Assembly (NCBI RefSeq): GCF_028736175.1
Contig: NZ_CP117880.1
Span: 2,852,001 to 2,916,000 of the forward strand
Direction: 5' to 3'
Source: Sphingobacterium oryzagri
Lineage (GTDB): Bacteria; Bacteroidota; Bacteroidia; Sphingobacteriales; Sphingobacteriaceae
DNA length: 64,000 nt
The position numbers and the translations under genes are program-made. Under the pieces are notes generated by a model. It searched no databases. It was not told the origin of the DNA and was given only the letters and a program-made list of their open reading frames with translations. Shown in pieces: positions 54,771-63,863 of the stretch. Numbering within the stretch: position 1 is the stretch's first letter; every line of letters starts with the position of its first letter.

Positions 54771-57207
54771 CCTGTTGCTTGACCGCTAATGGTATGCCAT
54801 TGGCTTGAAATACCTGGCTTATGGCAACCAGCACGTCACTTTTGATCTGCCCGGCATCTTTCAACGTTTTTACCCAAAAGTAAATGTCGATGCCAACAGA
54901 CTGGCCAGTTACCTCCACAAACTGAACGACTATCGTTGGACTGGTCAACACCTGCTCCTGTTTATCAAAAAGACCAAATAATAGCCGCTTGATCTGCTCA
55001 AGATCGGCGCCATACTGTACGTCAAGCCTGATGTGCAGACGTTTACGAAAGCCGCCAAGTGTCCAGTTGATCACATGCGAATTAAGCAAGTCGCCATTCG
55101 GCATAATAAGATCAGCACCATCGGCCACGGCAATCACGCTACTGCGAAATCCTATCGATTTCACTTTACCTGATTGGCCGCTCACTTCGATTAGATCGTC
55201 CACATTAACCGGTTTTTCAAATGCTATGATGAGTCCGCTAACCAAATTATTAACCAAGGTCTGGAGACCAAACCCGATACCGACCCCCAATGCACCAATG
55301 ACGATTGTGATCTGCTGCAGGGGAATGCCGACGGCTGAAAAGGCGAAGAAGAAACCGAGCACGATAATACTTATGCGCACCAAAAGTATCCAACTTCCCA
55401 AGTGAAACCTTTTCTCCTGCTTTTCATCACGAGTATTCCACTGCGGATCTGCCGCAAAAAATGAAACAACCTTTGCAAGCACCGTTGCGCCAAACATAAT
55501 CAGAAAAAAGACAACGATATGGATAACGGAAAAATTGTACGTTCCTAATTGGTGCTCGTTGTAAAAAAATGCACCGAGCGGTTCGGAAAGAAAATGAAAT
55601 TCGTAAAAATTTCTTCCGAAAAGCACGAACCATCCGACAATCAGTAGCGCATAGAAAAAAGCCGGTGCACGCTTGCCTACCCTATTGTAGTTGATATAGA
55701 AAAGGCTCCGCTCCTGCTTCGTATAATGCTGGGAAGCGAAGCTAAGTCCTTCGTTGACCAGCCGCACCACCCATAGAAAAATGATGGCAACCGTGACATT
55801 AAGCAAACCAGCTATCATCAATGCTTTGGCGATATTGAACAGACCGAAAAGATTAAACATTACCGAGCCCAGCTCAAGCATCCCCATCAGCCCAATCGGA
55901 AAAAGAATCCATTTTTCCTGAAGCTCGGTATGTTTCGATTTATTAAAAAGCGCAACAACGCTACTAGCGATTGCTACAACGGCGATACCAATCATCACGT
56001 ATCGTTCTACCCGCGATGCTTGCAGCACCATATTATCCAATGAGGCCAGAACATAGAGAAGAAAAAAGCTTAACCAAACCCGCATCCAATAGACAGAAAT
56101 AAATCGTCGAAAGGTGAGCGTGAGCATTAGCGCGGCAAAACTCACAAAAATCGTCGAAAATATAAAAGGCGGATTCGGGAAGATAAACTGGCAGACGGAC
56201 AGTCCGATAACCATGCTCGAACAAAAAGGCGCAGAAAGCAACACACTTTCCCCCGTGGATTTATACCCATCTTGTTGAATCCCCGCGCGGAGCGAGTAGA
56301 TGTACAGCACCACCATGATCAAGATCAACGCTGCAATGAGCAGTTTCCCGATATGGGCTTTCACGTAATAGGTCAGCACTAATTGTGCTTTCATACGCGA
56401 AAAATGCTGAATTTCATGCAATGATCTATCGTGAGCACTTCGTTCCCATAGTGGCGCAAAATCCTTTGCAAAGGTCTTTTCGGCGATTTTACGCTGATAA
56501 TATAAAATTTCTTCCAAGCTATTCTCCAGCACTAAGAGCTCTATATTAACTTCATCCTGGATAGCCTGAACTCCGTTTATACTGGCGGTAAGCTGCTTGT
56601 TTATCGGACTTATCGCTTTGGAAAGCAACTTTATTTTTTTGATGTATTCGCTAAGCTCCGCTGAATCCCGAGAAAACACAAAAAGTGACTTGTCATTAGA
56701 TAAGGAATCAATCTCCAGCCTGTAGCTTACCAACTGCTCCTGATAATGATCGACTTGCTTCTTGTAGGTTAGCACCTGTATCTGAAGAGCGTTTAGTATG
56801 TTATACGTAGCAGTTAAATTGCGTGAGGTATGAGCACTCCCCTGATTATGAAATACGCCATCGCCCGAAAGTTCACGCCATCGCCCCACTTCCCGGAGCT
56901 TGGCACGCATTCCCGAGCTATCAAAATCTTGTTTCAAAAAGGCGTGCGCTTGCCTGGATACTACTTTTATCTCTTCGAATACCCTAGCCTGGCGTATCAA
57001 TGCGCGATCTAACGCGAGGTCATTGTCGCTTTGCATAGATGCATGCCGGAAGAATGCCTCCATACCGGCCACATAGTCGCTTTTGCTGGTATCTAAAGCG
57101 ACCACTGTACTGTCCTGGGAAGGCAAAACTTCTGTCGCAGACCGTACTATGGTTTGAAAAAAAACAATGTAAAAAAACAGTAAAGCTAATAATTTACCAT
57201 TACACAT
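54709..57207 (-). CDS. Large MscS-family mechanosensitive channel
   Basis: An 832-residue inner-membrane channel. Signal/first segment, a ~250-residue periplasmic domain with coiled-coil character (LNALQIQVLTYKKQVDHYQEQLVSYRLEIDSL), about ten membrane segments from residue ~286, then the MscS core: pore helix GALGVGIGFGLQTLVNNLVSGLIIAFEKPVNVDDLIEV and the beta domain GQSGKVKSIGFRSSVIAVADGADLIMPNG, with a C-terminal cytoplasmic cage ending KNENSD. The size resembles MscK/MscM-like channels that protect against osmotic downshock. Its 3' end lies within the right 163-bp repeat, and a stray copy of that end is at 52746-52812. Confidence 0.9.
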   Translation of the reverse strand: MCNGKLLALLFFYIVFFQTIVRSATEVLPSQDSTVVALDTSKSDYVAGMEAFFRHASMQSDNDLALDRALIRQARVFEEIKVVSRQAHAFLKQDFDSSGMRAKLREVGRWRELSGDGVFHNQGSAHTSRNLTATYNILNALQIQVLTYKKQVDHYQEQLVSYRLEIDSLSNDKSLFVFSRDSAELSEYIKKIKLLSKAISPINKQLTASINGVQAIQDEVNIELLVLENSLEEILYYQRKIAEKTFAKDFAPLWERSAHDRSLHEIQHFSRMKAQLVLTYYVKAHIGKLLIAALILIMVVLYIYSLRAGIQQDGYKSTGESVLLSAPFCSSMVIGLSVCQFIFPNPPFIFSTIFVSFAALMLTLTFRRFISVYWMRVWLSFFLLYVLASLDNMVLQASRVERYVMIGIAVVAIASSVVALFNKSKHTELQEKWILFPIGLMGMLELGSVMFNLFGLFNIAKALMIAGLLNVTVAIIFLWVVRLVNEGLSFASQHYTKQERSLFYINYNRVGKRAPAFFYALLIVGWFVLFGRNFYEFHFLSEPLGAFFYNEHQLGTYNFSVIHIVVFFLIMFGATVLAKVVSFFAADPQWNTRDEKQEKRFHLGSWILLVRISIIVLGFFFAFSAVGIPLQQITIVIGALGVGIGFGLQTLVNNLVSGLIIAFEKPVNVDDLIEVSGQSGKVKSIGFRSSVIAVADGADLIMPNGDLLNSHVINWTLGGFRKRLHIRLDVQYGADLEQIKRLLFGLFDKQEQVLTSPTIVVQFVEVTGQSVGIDIYFWVKTLKDAGQIKSDVLVAISQVFQANGIPLAVKQQEIHLPQGFSARKPDKNENSD

Positions 57208-57664
57208 CTTTCATAAGATAAGCTTACAAACACTAATAATCAATACGTTAAATATAACATTAATAATTCAAAATTATTTAAAAAAATATGAAGGATTTTA
57301 AAGGCGTGTAGGCACCTGGTAGGTTATGGGGTAATGGAGGCTTCGCTCATATTTTTCTCGTTTTGCGATTAGCTGCCGATGCGAGGAGATTGCCTTACCA
57401 TCTGTACCAAGCCTTCAACACCGATGTGGTGTTGAAAACGTGAACAATGACGATAAATAGACGATCAGAAATCTTGTTCTAGCTAAAGCTTCGATCCGAA
57501 GAGCAATATAAATTACCCTACTAAAACACGGCACACCGCTGTATAGAAAAAATGCCATATCAATTTTTTCTCTATAATTGATAGCGCTAACCATGTATTT
57601 TACGTCCTGTCGATTTTCATATGCGCCATAAAAATACGTCATTTGTATAGAAAACAGCGATACG
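57208..57664. other. Gene-free divergent spacer
   Basis: Should hold promoters for the MscS gene (leftward) and the MarR-like gene (rightward). A 9-bp palindrome, TTCAACACC/GGTGTTGAA, is at 57414-57436. A 75-codon minus-strand frame here lacks any protein-like features and is not called. Confidence 0.4.
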
Positions 57665-58312
57665 ATGATAAGAAAAGATATACTTTTTGAGCTAGTAGAA
57701 GAATTAGATACTTATTGTGCTAACAACGCCCCTGATGCCAGCTTAGGAGACTTTCTAAATTACATGTACCTAAAAAATTCTATCGGCATTTCCAAGGCGC
57801 GTAAGATAGGTGGTGGACAAGTTTTGCTGGATGAAAAAGACGTACCAGAAGAAGATTTGGGGAAACTGCTATTGATGATGAACCGTTATGCAAAGCACTA
57901 TATAAAAATAGCTTTCGAGGGTACCGATCTACAGACTCCCGAAGAATTCACTTACCTTATGGTGTTGTTTTCGTATGATAAGCTCCTGCAATCAGATCTT
58001 ATCAAGAAAAATGCCATGGAGAAGGCTTCAGGCAATGAAGTCATAAAACGGTTACTGCGGCTTGGATTGGTAGAAAAAGCGGCGCAGGTGGAGGACAAAA
58101 GAGCCCGGCCAATTGCCGTTTCTGCGGCAGGTCGTACCCTGCTTCTCTCGCTGCTGCCGAAGATGAAAACAGTAGGAAATATTTTAGTGGGCAACCTCTC
58201 TTCCCAGGAACGTGATCTTCTTATTTTGCTTCTCGCAAAACTTGATCATCACCATCATGCAATACTTAATAATGGTGATAGTAACATCTACAGCGGCTTG
58301 TTAACCAAGTAA
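57665..58312 (+). CDS. MarR-like winged-helix regulator
   Basis: A 215-residue protein with a helical N-terminus (FELVEELDTYCANNAPDASLGDFLNYMYLKN) and a MarR-type winged helix: EEFTYLMVLFSYDKLLQSDLIKKNAMEKASGNEVIKRLLRLGLVEKAAQVEDKRARPIAVSAAGRTLLLSLLP, with the DxRxR wing. It probably controls the TonB receptor gene that follows 238 nt downstream, though a ligand cannot be inferred. The N-terminal part is similar in pattern to the small protein at 61711-62055. Confidence 0.75.
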   Translation: MIRKDILFELVEELDTYCANNAPDASLGDFLNYMYLKNSIGISKARKIGGGQVLLDEKDVPEEDLGKLLLMMNRYAKHYIKIAFEGTDLQTPEEFTYLMVLFSYDKLLQSDLIKKNAMEKASGNEVIKRLLRLGLVEKAAQVEDKRARPIAVSAAGRTLLLSLLPKMKTVGNILVGNLSSQERDLLILLLAKLDHHHHAILNNGDSNIYSGLLTK

Positions 58313-58509
58313 AATGCATCCATTTTACGTTGCTGTATACCATACGTAGATCAATCTTATAACTTATTCCCCTTTCTCCATCTTGATAAACTGGGTGTTA
58401 TCGCGTCATGTTGTGACTCACGCTTTTGATGCTAAATAAAAGAGGCAAAGTCCATACATCCTAAAATTAAAAAGATATTATATAATACTATTTTGATATT
58501 ATTAAATAC

Positions 58510-58517
58510 TATATTTG
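58510..58517 (+). promoter_or_regulatory. -7 element of the TonB receptor gene
   Basis: TATATTTG matches TAnnTTTG, 33 nt before ATG 58551. It overlaps an upstream in-frame codon at 58515, which rules that codon out as the start. Confidence 0.6.
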
Positions 58518-58550
58518 CTACACCATAAGGAGTGGCTTATAATAGATAGG

Positions 58551-60866
58551 ATGAAATTATACCTTTTTTTCTTTTTGATGACAGTAACCTCTGTCGTTAC
58601 AGCGCAGCGGATCACCTTGTCTGGCACAGTCCGCGATGCTAAAACAGGCGAAACCCTGATTGGTGCACTTGTTTCAAGACAAGGTACTTCGGATGGTGTA
58701 CCAACGAACAGTTATGGTTTTTACGCGCTTGCCGTTGCCGAAGGACGAGAAACCATCGTGTTTAGTTATGTAGGATACAAAACGCAAATCCGAGAGCTTG
58801 ACTTTAGCAGCTCGCAAAAACTTGATATCGAGCTGGATCTGGATGAGAATGCGCTGGAGGAAGTCGTAGTATCGGCCTCGAAAAAGAATAAAAACATCAC
58901 GTCCCCGGAAATTGGCAGTTTTAAGTTTAATATCGAAGAAATAAAGCATGTACCGGTAATCTTTGGCGAGCGAGATCTTTTGAAAACGATCCAACTGCTA
59001 CCAGGCGTACAAAGTGGCGGCGAAGGGAGTGCCAACTTCTTTGTAAGGGGTGGCGGTGGAGACCAGAATCTAATTTTGCTTGATGAAGCGATTGTTTATA
59101 ACGCCTCCCACCTACTTGGCTTTTTTTCGACCTTTAACTCCGATGCGGTAAAGGATGTACAGTTTTACAAGGGAGGCATTCCCGCCCAATATGGTGGCAG
59201 AATCTCTTCCGTAATGGACATCACGATGGTGGATGGCAACCAGAAAAGAATAGCTGCCGAGGGTGGAGTGGGTTTGATAGCTTCCCGACTAAAGTTATCC
59301 GGCCCCTTACCAAATGATCGTGGTTCATTTATGATCAGCGGACGTCGTACCTATGCCGATCTCTTTCTAAAACTTTCCAATGATCCAGACATTAATCAGA
59401 GTAATCTATATTTTTATGACCTCAATGCAAAGGTGAACCTAAAAGTCGATGATCGAAACAGACTTTTTTTCTCGGGTTATTTTGGAAAAGATGACCTGGG
59501 ATTTGCGGATAGATTTGGCTTTAACTGGGGTAATGCGACGGCAACGTTACGCTGGAACCATATTGTAAACGATCGGCTATTTAGCAATACCTCATTGATT
59601 TACAGCGAATTTAATTATAACGTGGGGATCACCGGAAATAGCGGCGGTTTTGACATCGCTTCAAAAATAGGAAACTGGACTATTAAACAGGACTTCTCCT
59701 TTTACCCTTCCAATCGATCAACAGTACGTTTTGGTTTTAACGCGCTTCGACAAACGATTAGTCCTGCCAGTCTGGATGCGCAGGAAGGTGCCAGTGTCAA
59801 TCCTATTGACATCGAAAAACGCCACGGAATAGATCTCAGCGCTTATATATCGCATGAATGGAAACCGATGGACAAGCTCTCGTTATTATATGGGATCAGG
59901 CTGGTAGACTTTATGGTTTTGGGACCAGGTACCTTCTATTCATTCGACGCTGACGGGAATGTGATCGATGAACAGCGACATGCTCGTGGTGAAGTATTGA
60001 AGCACTACTTCAATCTCGAACCGCGTTTTTCAGCAAGCTATGTATTGAACAGCAAAAATAGCATTAAGGGATCTTACAACCGCCTGGCACAAAATCTTCA
60101 CCAACTGACAAACGCCACCTCGGCCTTACCTACAGATCAGTATGTGCTGAGCAGTTTACAGATCAAACCGCAATTGGCAGATCAGTTTTCTGTCGGCTAT
60201 TTCAGAAATTTCAAAAATAATAACTATGAGTTTTCGGTAGAAACGTATTATAAAACGATGGCTAACCAGATTGATTTCAAGACAGGTGCCGATCTACAGG
60301 CTAATTCCTTACTGGAAGGCGAACTATTGTATGGCAAGGGGCGTTCCTATGGTCTTGAGATTTTTCTTCGAAAATCTTCCGGAAAGCTTAACGGCTGGAT
60401 AAGTTATACCCTTTCGAAAAGTGAAAGACAGTTTGACGGAATAAATAACGGGAGCTGGTTTAATGCGCGGCAAGATCGAACACATAACCTTTCTGTGGTT
60501 GCCATGTATCGCATAGCCAACAACTGGACTTTGGGTACGAATTTTATCTTTAACACCGGCAGTGCCGTGACCTATCCAGCTGGTAAATACACCATCAATA
60601 ATACCACACTATTCTATTACACCGAAAGAAATGCGAATAGATTTCCCAATTACCATCGATTAGATATCTCGGCCACCTACGAGCCGGTAGAAAACAATAA
60701 GCGCTTTGGCTCTAGCTGGACCTTCGGTGTTTATAATGCCTATAATCGCCGCAATGCCTACCTCATCGATTTTAGGGAAAGCGAGGCCAATCCGGCGATT
60801 ACCGAAGCGTACAAAATCGCCTTATTTGGGATTATTCCTTCTGTTACCTGGAACGTCAAATTTTAA
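58551..60866 (+). CDS. TonB-dependent receptor with carboxypeptidase-like N-domain
   Basis: A 772-residue outer-membrane receptor. Signal peptide (MKLYLFFFLMTVTSVVTAQ), carboxypeptidase-D-like domain (ITLSGTVRDAKTGETLIGALVSRQG), ALEEVVVSASK linker, plug (DLLKTIQLLPGVQSGGEGSANFFVRGGGGDQNLILLDEAIVYNASHLLGFFSTFNSDAVKDVQFYKGG) and barrel ending TWNVKF. It is not a SusC: it lacks the long SusC barrel and a SusD partner. It pairs with a DUF4249 lipoprotein 4 nt downstream, a standard Bacteroidota arrangement whose substrate is usually unknown (metal chelates or peptides have been proposed). Confidence 0.92.
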   Translation: MKLYLFFFLMTVTSVVTAQRITLSGTVRDAKTGETLIGALVSRQGTSDGVPTNSYGFYALAVAEGRETIVFSYVGYKTQIRELDFSSSQKLDIELDLDENALEEVVVSASKKNKNITSPEIGSFKFNIEEIKHVPVIFGERDLLKTIQLLPGVQSGGEGSANFFVRGGGGDQNLILLDEAIVYNASHLLGFFSTFNSDAVKDVQFYKGGIPAQYGGRISSVMDITMVDGNQKRIAAEGGVGLIASRLKLSGPLPNDRGSFMISGRRTYADLFLKLSNDPDINQSNLYFYDLNAKVNLKVDDRNRLFFSGYFGKDDLGFADRFGFNWGNATATLRWNHIVNDRLFSNTSLIYSEFNYNVGITGNSGGFDIASKIGNWTIKQDFSFYPSNRSTVRFGFNALRQTISPASLDAQEGASVNPIDIEKRHGIDLSAYISHEWKPMDKLSLLYGIRLVDFMVLGPGTFYSFDADGNVIDEQRHARGEVLKHYFNLEPRFSASYVLNSKNSIKGSYNRLAQNLHQLTNATSALPTDQYVLSSLQIKPQLADQFSVGYFRNFKNNNYEFSVETYYKTMANQIDFKTGADLQANSLLEGELLYGKGRSYGLEIFLRKSSGKLNGWISYTLSKSERQFDGINNGSWFNARQDRTHNLSVVAMYRIANNWTLGTNFIFNTGSAVTYPAGKYTINNTTLFYYTERNANRFPNYHRLDISATYEPVENNKRFGSSWTFGVYNAYNRRNAYLIDFRESEANPAITEAYKIALFGIIPSVTWNVKF

Positions 60867-60870
60867 TACC

Positions 60871-61668
60871 ATGAGACTACACAAAATATGTTATTTGCCT
60901 ATTCTGATGCTGCTTCTCTTCTCTTGCGAAGAGGTGATTGATCTTCAACTGGATAGTGCCGAGCCCAGAACCGTGATCGCAGGCAATCTAAATAATTTGA
61001 GCAGTATACAGCGCATTAGCGTATCCAAAACTATTCCCGTTGGTAGTCAGCAAACAACGATAGCCGTGCCTGACGCAGTGGTTATAGTTCGCTCTTCGGC
61101 AAATCAGGAATTTCGTTTCTTGCATGATCAAGATGGCTACTACCAGGCAGCTCATTTTGAAGTAGAACCTGGCCTGCACTATTTTCTGGAAGTTGTTCTG
61201 GATGACAAAAAGTACGTAGCCAGCTCGCAAATGCCTGTCGATGTCGAGGTAGATTCCGTCGGAATCACAAGCGATCAATTTTTTGATACGCGACGCTACT
61301 ATCCCACTTTTGTCTTTCAAGACCCACCGGAGATAGAAAATTTCTACCTGTACGAGATCGCTATTAATCAATCACCGCTGCGCTTTGCTGCCGCTTACAA
61401 CGATAAATTCAATAATGGGCGTCGGGTGAGGCACGAAATAGCTGATCGTAACGATGATCTGCAGCTAGGCGATAGTGTACGCGTCGTTCGGTATAGTATC
61501 GATCGCGCCGCACACAAATACTGGAGCGATTTTGAATCGATAAATCCAGGGGGCGCAGCGCCTGGAAATCCGACTTCGAATATCTCCGGGGATGCATTAG
61601 GCTACTTCTCCGTATCGCCCGCTAAAGAATATCGATTTATTGTGACAGAAGAAATAGACGGACGGTAA
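60871..61668 (+). CDS. DUF4249 lipoprotein, partner of the TonB receptor
   Basis: A 265-residue lipoprotein from ATG 60871 (lipobox LFSC, Cys19), 4 nt after the receptor stop; upstream in-frame codons lie inside the receptor gene. Family features: EVIDLQLDSAEPRTVIAGNLNN at the start, VSVSK-like RISVSKTIPVG, VEPGLHYFLEVVLDDKKYVASSQMP, and the end GDALGYFSVSPAKEYRFIV. It is thought to cap or assist the receptor at the cell surface. Slightly shorter than many relatives but apparently complete. Confidence 0.88.
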   Translation: MRLHKICYLPILMLLLFSCEEVIDLQLDSAEPRTVIAGNLNNLSSIQRISVSKTIPVGSQQTTIAVPDAVVIVRSSANQEFRFLHDQDGYYQAAHFEVEPGLHYFLEVVLDDKKYVASSQMPVDVEVDSVGITSDQFFDTRRYYPTFVFQDPPEIENFYLYEIAINQSPLRFAAAYNDKFNNGRRVRHEIADRNDDLQLGDSVRVVRYSIDRAAHKYWSDFESINPGGAAPGNPTSNISGDALGYFSVSPAKEYRFIVTEEIDGR

Positions 61669-61710
61669 GGCTGTAAAATATGTATTCAACATCTTATTAT
61701 TTTCGATAAA

Positions 61711-62055
61711 ATGAACAGTGATTTATTAAAAGAAATTGTGACGCTATTAGCGAAGTTTGAAAGTGAATCCGAAAATACCCATCATGAACTAGCCGACTTT
61801 ATCCATTGGCTTTTAAAAGATATGCTCGACTATGAACGAAATAAGAATAAACGTTTTATAGCCCATCGTATTTCGGAAAAGCCCTTGCGTATAACCGAAG
61901 CTGAAATAGCGGACAGTATTTCGCATTTGATAAAAAGAGGCTGGCTAGTGAAACAAGATTTTAATGAGGATGCACACGATTATCCTTTGCGCTTAAGTAT
62001 GAAAGCCATTAAAGCATTATTGACTTGCCTTGGCGATACTGTGTTGAAAAATTAA
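61711..62055 (+). CDS. Small putative winged-helix protein
   Basis: A 114-residue protein without a signal peptide. N-terminus LLKEIVTLLAKFESESENTHHELADFIHWLL resembles the first part of the MarR-like protein at 57665. The C-terminal part (ITEAEIADSISHLIKRGWLVKQDFNEDAHDYPLRLSMKAIKAL) has the helix-wing look of a winged-helix fold. It lies 42 nt after the DUF4249 gene, probably in the same operon, so the receptor pair may be bracketed by two regulators. Identity as a regulator is inference. Confidence 0.55.
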   Translation: MNSDLLKEIVTLLAKFESESENTHHELADFIHWLLKDMLDYERNKNKRFIAHRISEKPLRITEAEIADSISHLIKRGWLVKQDFNEDAHDYPLRLSMKAIKALLTCLGDTVLKN

Positions 62056-62133
62056 AATTATGGTTTCCTCCCTCCGGATCGAAACCAGCAGTGATTGCAA
62101 TGGCCTCAACCAAAGTGGATCTACATTTCTGAA

Positions 62134-62249
62134 ATGGAAAACCCAATAAAAATAACACGATCAACCTGGTGCTGATACTTCTATTGATAGCCGCAATTTT
62201 TATACTTGGCTATAATTTTGGCTACAAGATTATGTCGCTGTTTGCCTAG
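62134..62249 (+). pseudogene. 38-residue single-pass membrane protein, frameshifted at A5
   Basis: ATG 62134 opens MENPIK and then runs out of frame in an A5 run (about 62149-62154). With one more A it continues NNTINLVLILLLIAAIFILG, then YNFGYKIMSLFA and a stop at 62249: one transmembrane helix in 38 residues. The hydrophobic stretch is too clean to be chance, so this is either a decayed gene or a homopolymer error. Confidence 0.45.
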
Positions 62250-62261
62250 TGTTGGTGTTTA

Positions 62262-63068
62262 TTAGAGATTTCTGGGTTTTGCGAGGTTTTTAGCGAATGT
62301 CTTTTTTAAGTTTTCGAAGTATAACATTACGGGTTTTTCCGCTTTATTAAACAAAATGTCAACATACCGCGCATCCGATCGTAATTCTCGGTAGAGATTT
62401 ACAGCATTTTCAACAGCATTTAAAAGTGATTCCCGGTTATTGCTGCACAAGGTTGATTCTAACGATTCGAAATCTAAGGTAGTTAAAGCGGTCTCAACCC
62501 TGCGAACGCCTCTTGGGAGATTATTGTTTTTAAGATGCAACAACGGTCCAAATACCACCATTCTCAAAAATCCCATAAAATCTAACGCTTCAAAATATTC
62601 TCCTCTGCCAATTTTGAGCAAACTATAATGAATCCAGGTCCAAAATCGATCTTCAATCCATTGCAGATCGGGCTGCGGAAATTCTGGTGAAGTATTGTCG
62701 ATTACCTCTTGTATTTTTTTAGCTCGATCAAGCAGGATTATCGGATTTTCTATTCTTTCCTGAAATTCTTCAAGCGTAACAAATTTTATGTCGACGTGGA
62801 TGAGTGGGTCATCATATAGACAAATCAATAAACGTTTTTCTCCGACATGTTCGCCCGTAAATGCGGAAATTAAATTTCCGAACCGTTCTGCATAGGCTAG
62901 CATCTTTGTTTTGTCGGCGTCTAGATTATCTCTGGTAACGACGACAAGATCCAGATCTGACCACCTGTCTATTTCGTTCGTGAGCCAGGAGCCAGCTCCA
63001 GCCAACCCAATAATTGTTTCGTCATTCTTCAAGACCTCAACAACATGCTTCGCAAATTCTTTCTGCAT
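62262..63068 (-). CDS. Nucleotidyltransferase-fold protein (possible antibiotic adenylyltransferase type)
   Basis: A 268-residue cytoplasmic protein. The nucleotidyltransferase signature is GAGSWLTNEIDRWSDLDLVVV (Gly26-Ser27, Asp38, Asp40) with the third acidic residue likely Asp93 in IHVDIKFV. The C-terminal half is helical (RFWTWIHYSLLKIGRGEYFEALDFMGFLRM), as in aminoglycoside or lincosamide nucleotidyltransferases. Relatives in Bacteroidota are mostly uncharacterised. Resistance is possible but cannot be claimed. No mobile element is next to it. Confidence 0.8.
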   Translation of the reverse strand: MQKEFAKHVVEVLKNDETIIGLAGAGSWLTNEIDRWSDLDLVVVTRDNLDADKTKMLAYAERFGNLISAFTGEHVGEKRLLICLYDDPLIHVDIKFVTLEEFQERIENPIILLDRAKKIQEVIDNTSPEFPQPDLQWIEDRFWTWIHYSLLKIGRGEYFEALDFMGFLRMVVFGPLLHLKNNNLPRGVRRVETALTTLDFESLESTLCSNNRESLLNAVENAVNLYRELRSDARYVDILFNKAEKPVMLYFENLKKTFAKNLAKPRNL

Positions 63069-63258
63069 TACGTTATTTTAATATGCTAAGATCGGATTTC
63101 CAGTAATAATAACCTATTATTTATACAGGAAGATGACAGGTTTTATTTGCTAATTAACTGGTATATATTTCTCATTTTCTTAAGTTTGATAGTTAAATAA
63201 ATATTTAGCGCTACATATGAACTTTGCGACCTGATGTGCTGCTGTATAACAGCATCTG

Positions 63259-63596
63259 CTACATAGCTGAATTATTTTTAAAGTCATTCGCCCTATGGCC
63301 ATCGTAACGATAAAAAATGATATCAACACTTTTTAATAATGCTGTCTTATTACCCACTCGATCGGATGTCGCGTCAAAATCCAAAAATGTCGTTTCCTTT
63401 AAATAAAAATTCCCTGTCATACTTCAAAACATCAATATAACCACCCGCAATCTCGCCCTGCACGTTAAAGACTAGCATAGCTATTTTTTATGGAGTACAG
63501 AACTATCCAATGTCGAACGTTGACCAGTAGCAAAAAAATAAAAACAAAAGCGATAATCCCCGCTGCAAGCAGACCGAACTTCATCAATTTGGGCAT
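63259..63596 (-). pseudogene. Small membrane protein gene with two homopolymer frameshifts
   Basis: Three overlapping frames on the minus strand join into one 111-residue protein if one A is removed from an A6 run and one T from a T5 run. Part 1 from ATG 63596: MPKLMKFGLLAAGIIAFVF, IFLLLVNVRHW (one membrane helix). Part 2: AMLVFNVQGEIAGGYIDVLK, YDREF. Part 3: YLKETTFLDFDATSDRVGNK, TALLKSVDIIFYRYDGHRAN and a stop at 63259. 338 nt minus 2 equals 112 codons, as required. Unknown family: an N-terminal anchor and a soluble domain. As written only a 43-residue fragment (63465-63596) is made. Confidence 0.6.
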
Positions 63597-63609
63597 CTCA
63601 TTTTTTTTT

Positions 63610-63656
63610 AGTGCCGCCTTTGTTTACGACAGGCGGCACTGAATCCTTTTTTCGTC
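63610..63656 (+). terminator. Strong hairpin with T-run
   Basis: AGTGCCGCCT (63610-63619) pairs with AGGCGGCACT (63631-63640), followed by GAATCC and T6. No plus-strand gene ends close by. On the minus strand it would lie in the leader of the small membrane protein gene. Confidence 0.6.
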
Positions 63657-63763
63657 GAAATCAAAAAATAGCTGATTCGTCCTTTTAACATGCTAATGCA
63701 AAACTAACTATTAATAGTTGTATATCTAGTAACGAAATCTTAAAATAATTAAAAGGCAGATAG

Positions 63764-63796
63764 TGATAAGTTAACCATCTAGTGATTAACTTATCA
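63764..63796. promoter_or_regulatory. Operator-like inverted repeat before the MFS gene
   Basis: TGATAAGTTAA (63764-63774) and TTAACTTATCA (63786-63796), an 11-bp perfect inverted repeat with an 11-nt spacer. It lies upstream of a -7 candidate TAATTTTG (63824-63831) and looks like a repressor or activator site for the exporter. Confidence 0.5.
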
Positions 63797-63863
63797 GTGA
63801 ATATATTTTAACTAACAATTATCTAATTTTGAAAATATAAATTATTTATTTTCGAATTAACTT

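Noticed and set aside
57415..57642. 75-codon minus-strand frame
   Set aside because: No motif or signal, and it overlaps a palindrome in a divergent promoter region.
62262..63068. Confirmed antibiotic-resistance gene
   Set aside because: The nucleotidyltransferase signature is clear, but no specific resistance family is recognised and there is no mobile element beside it.
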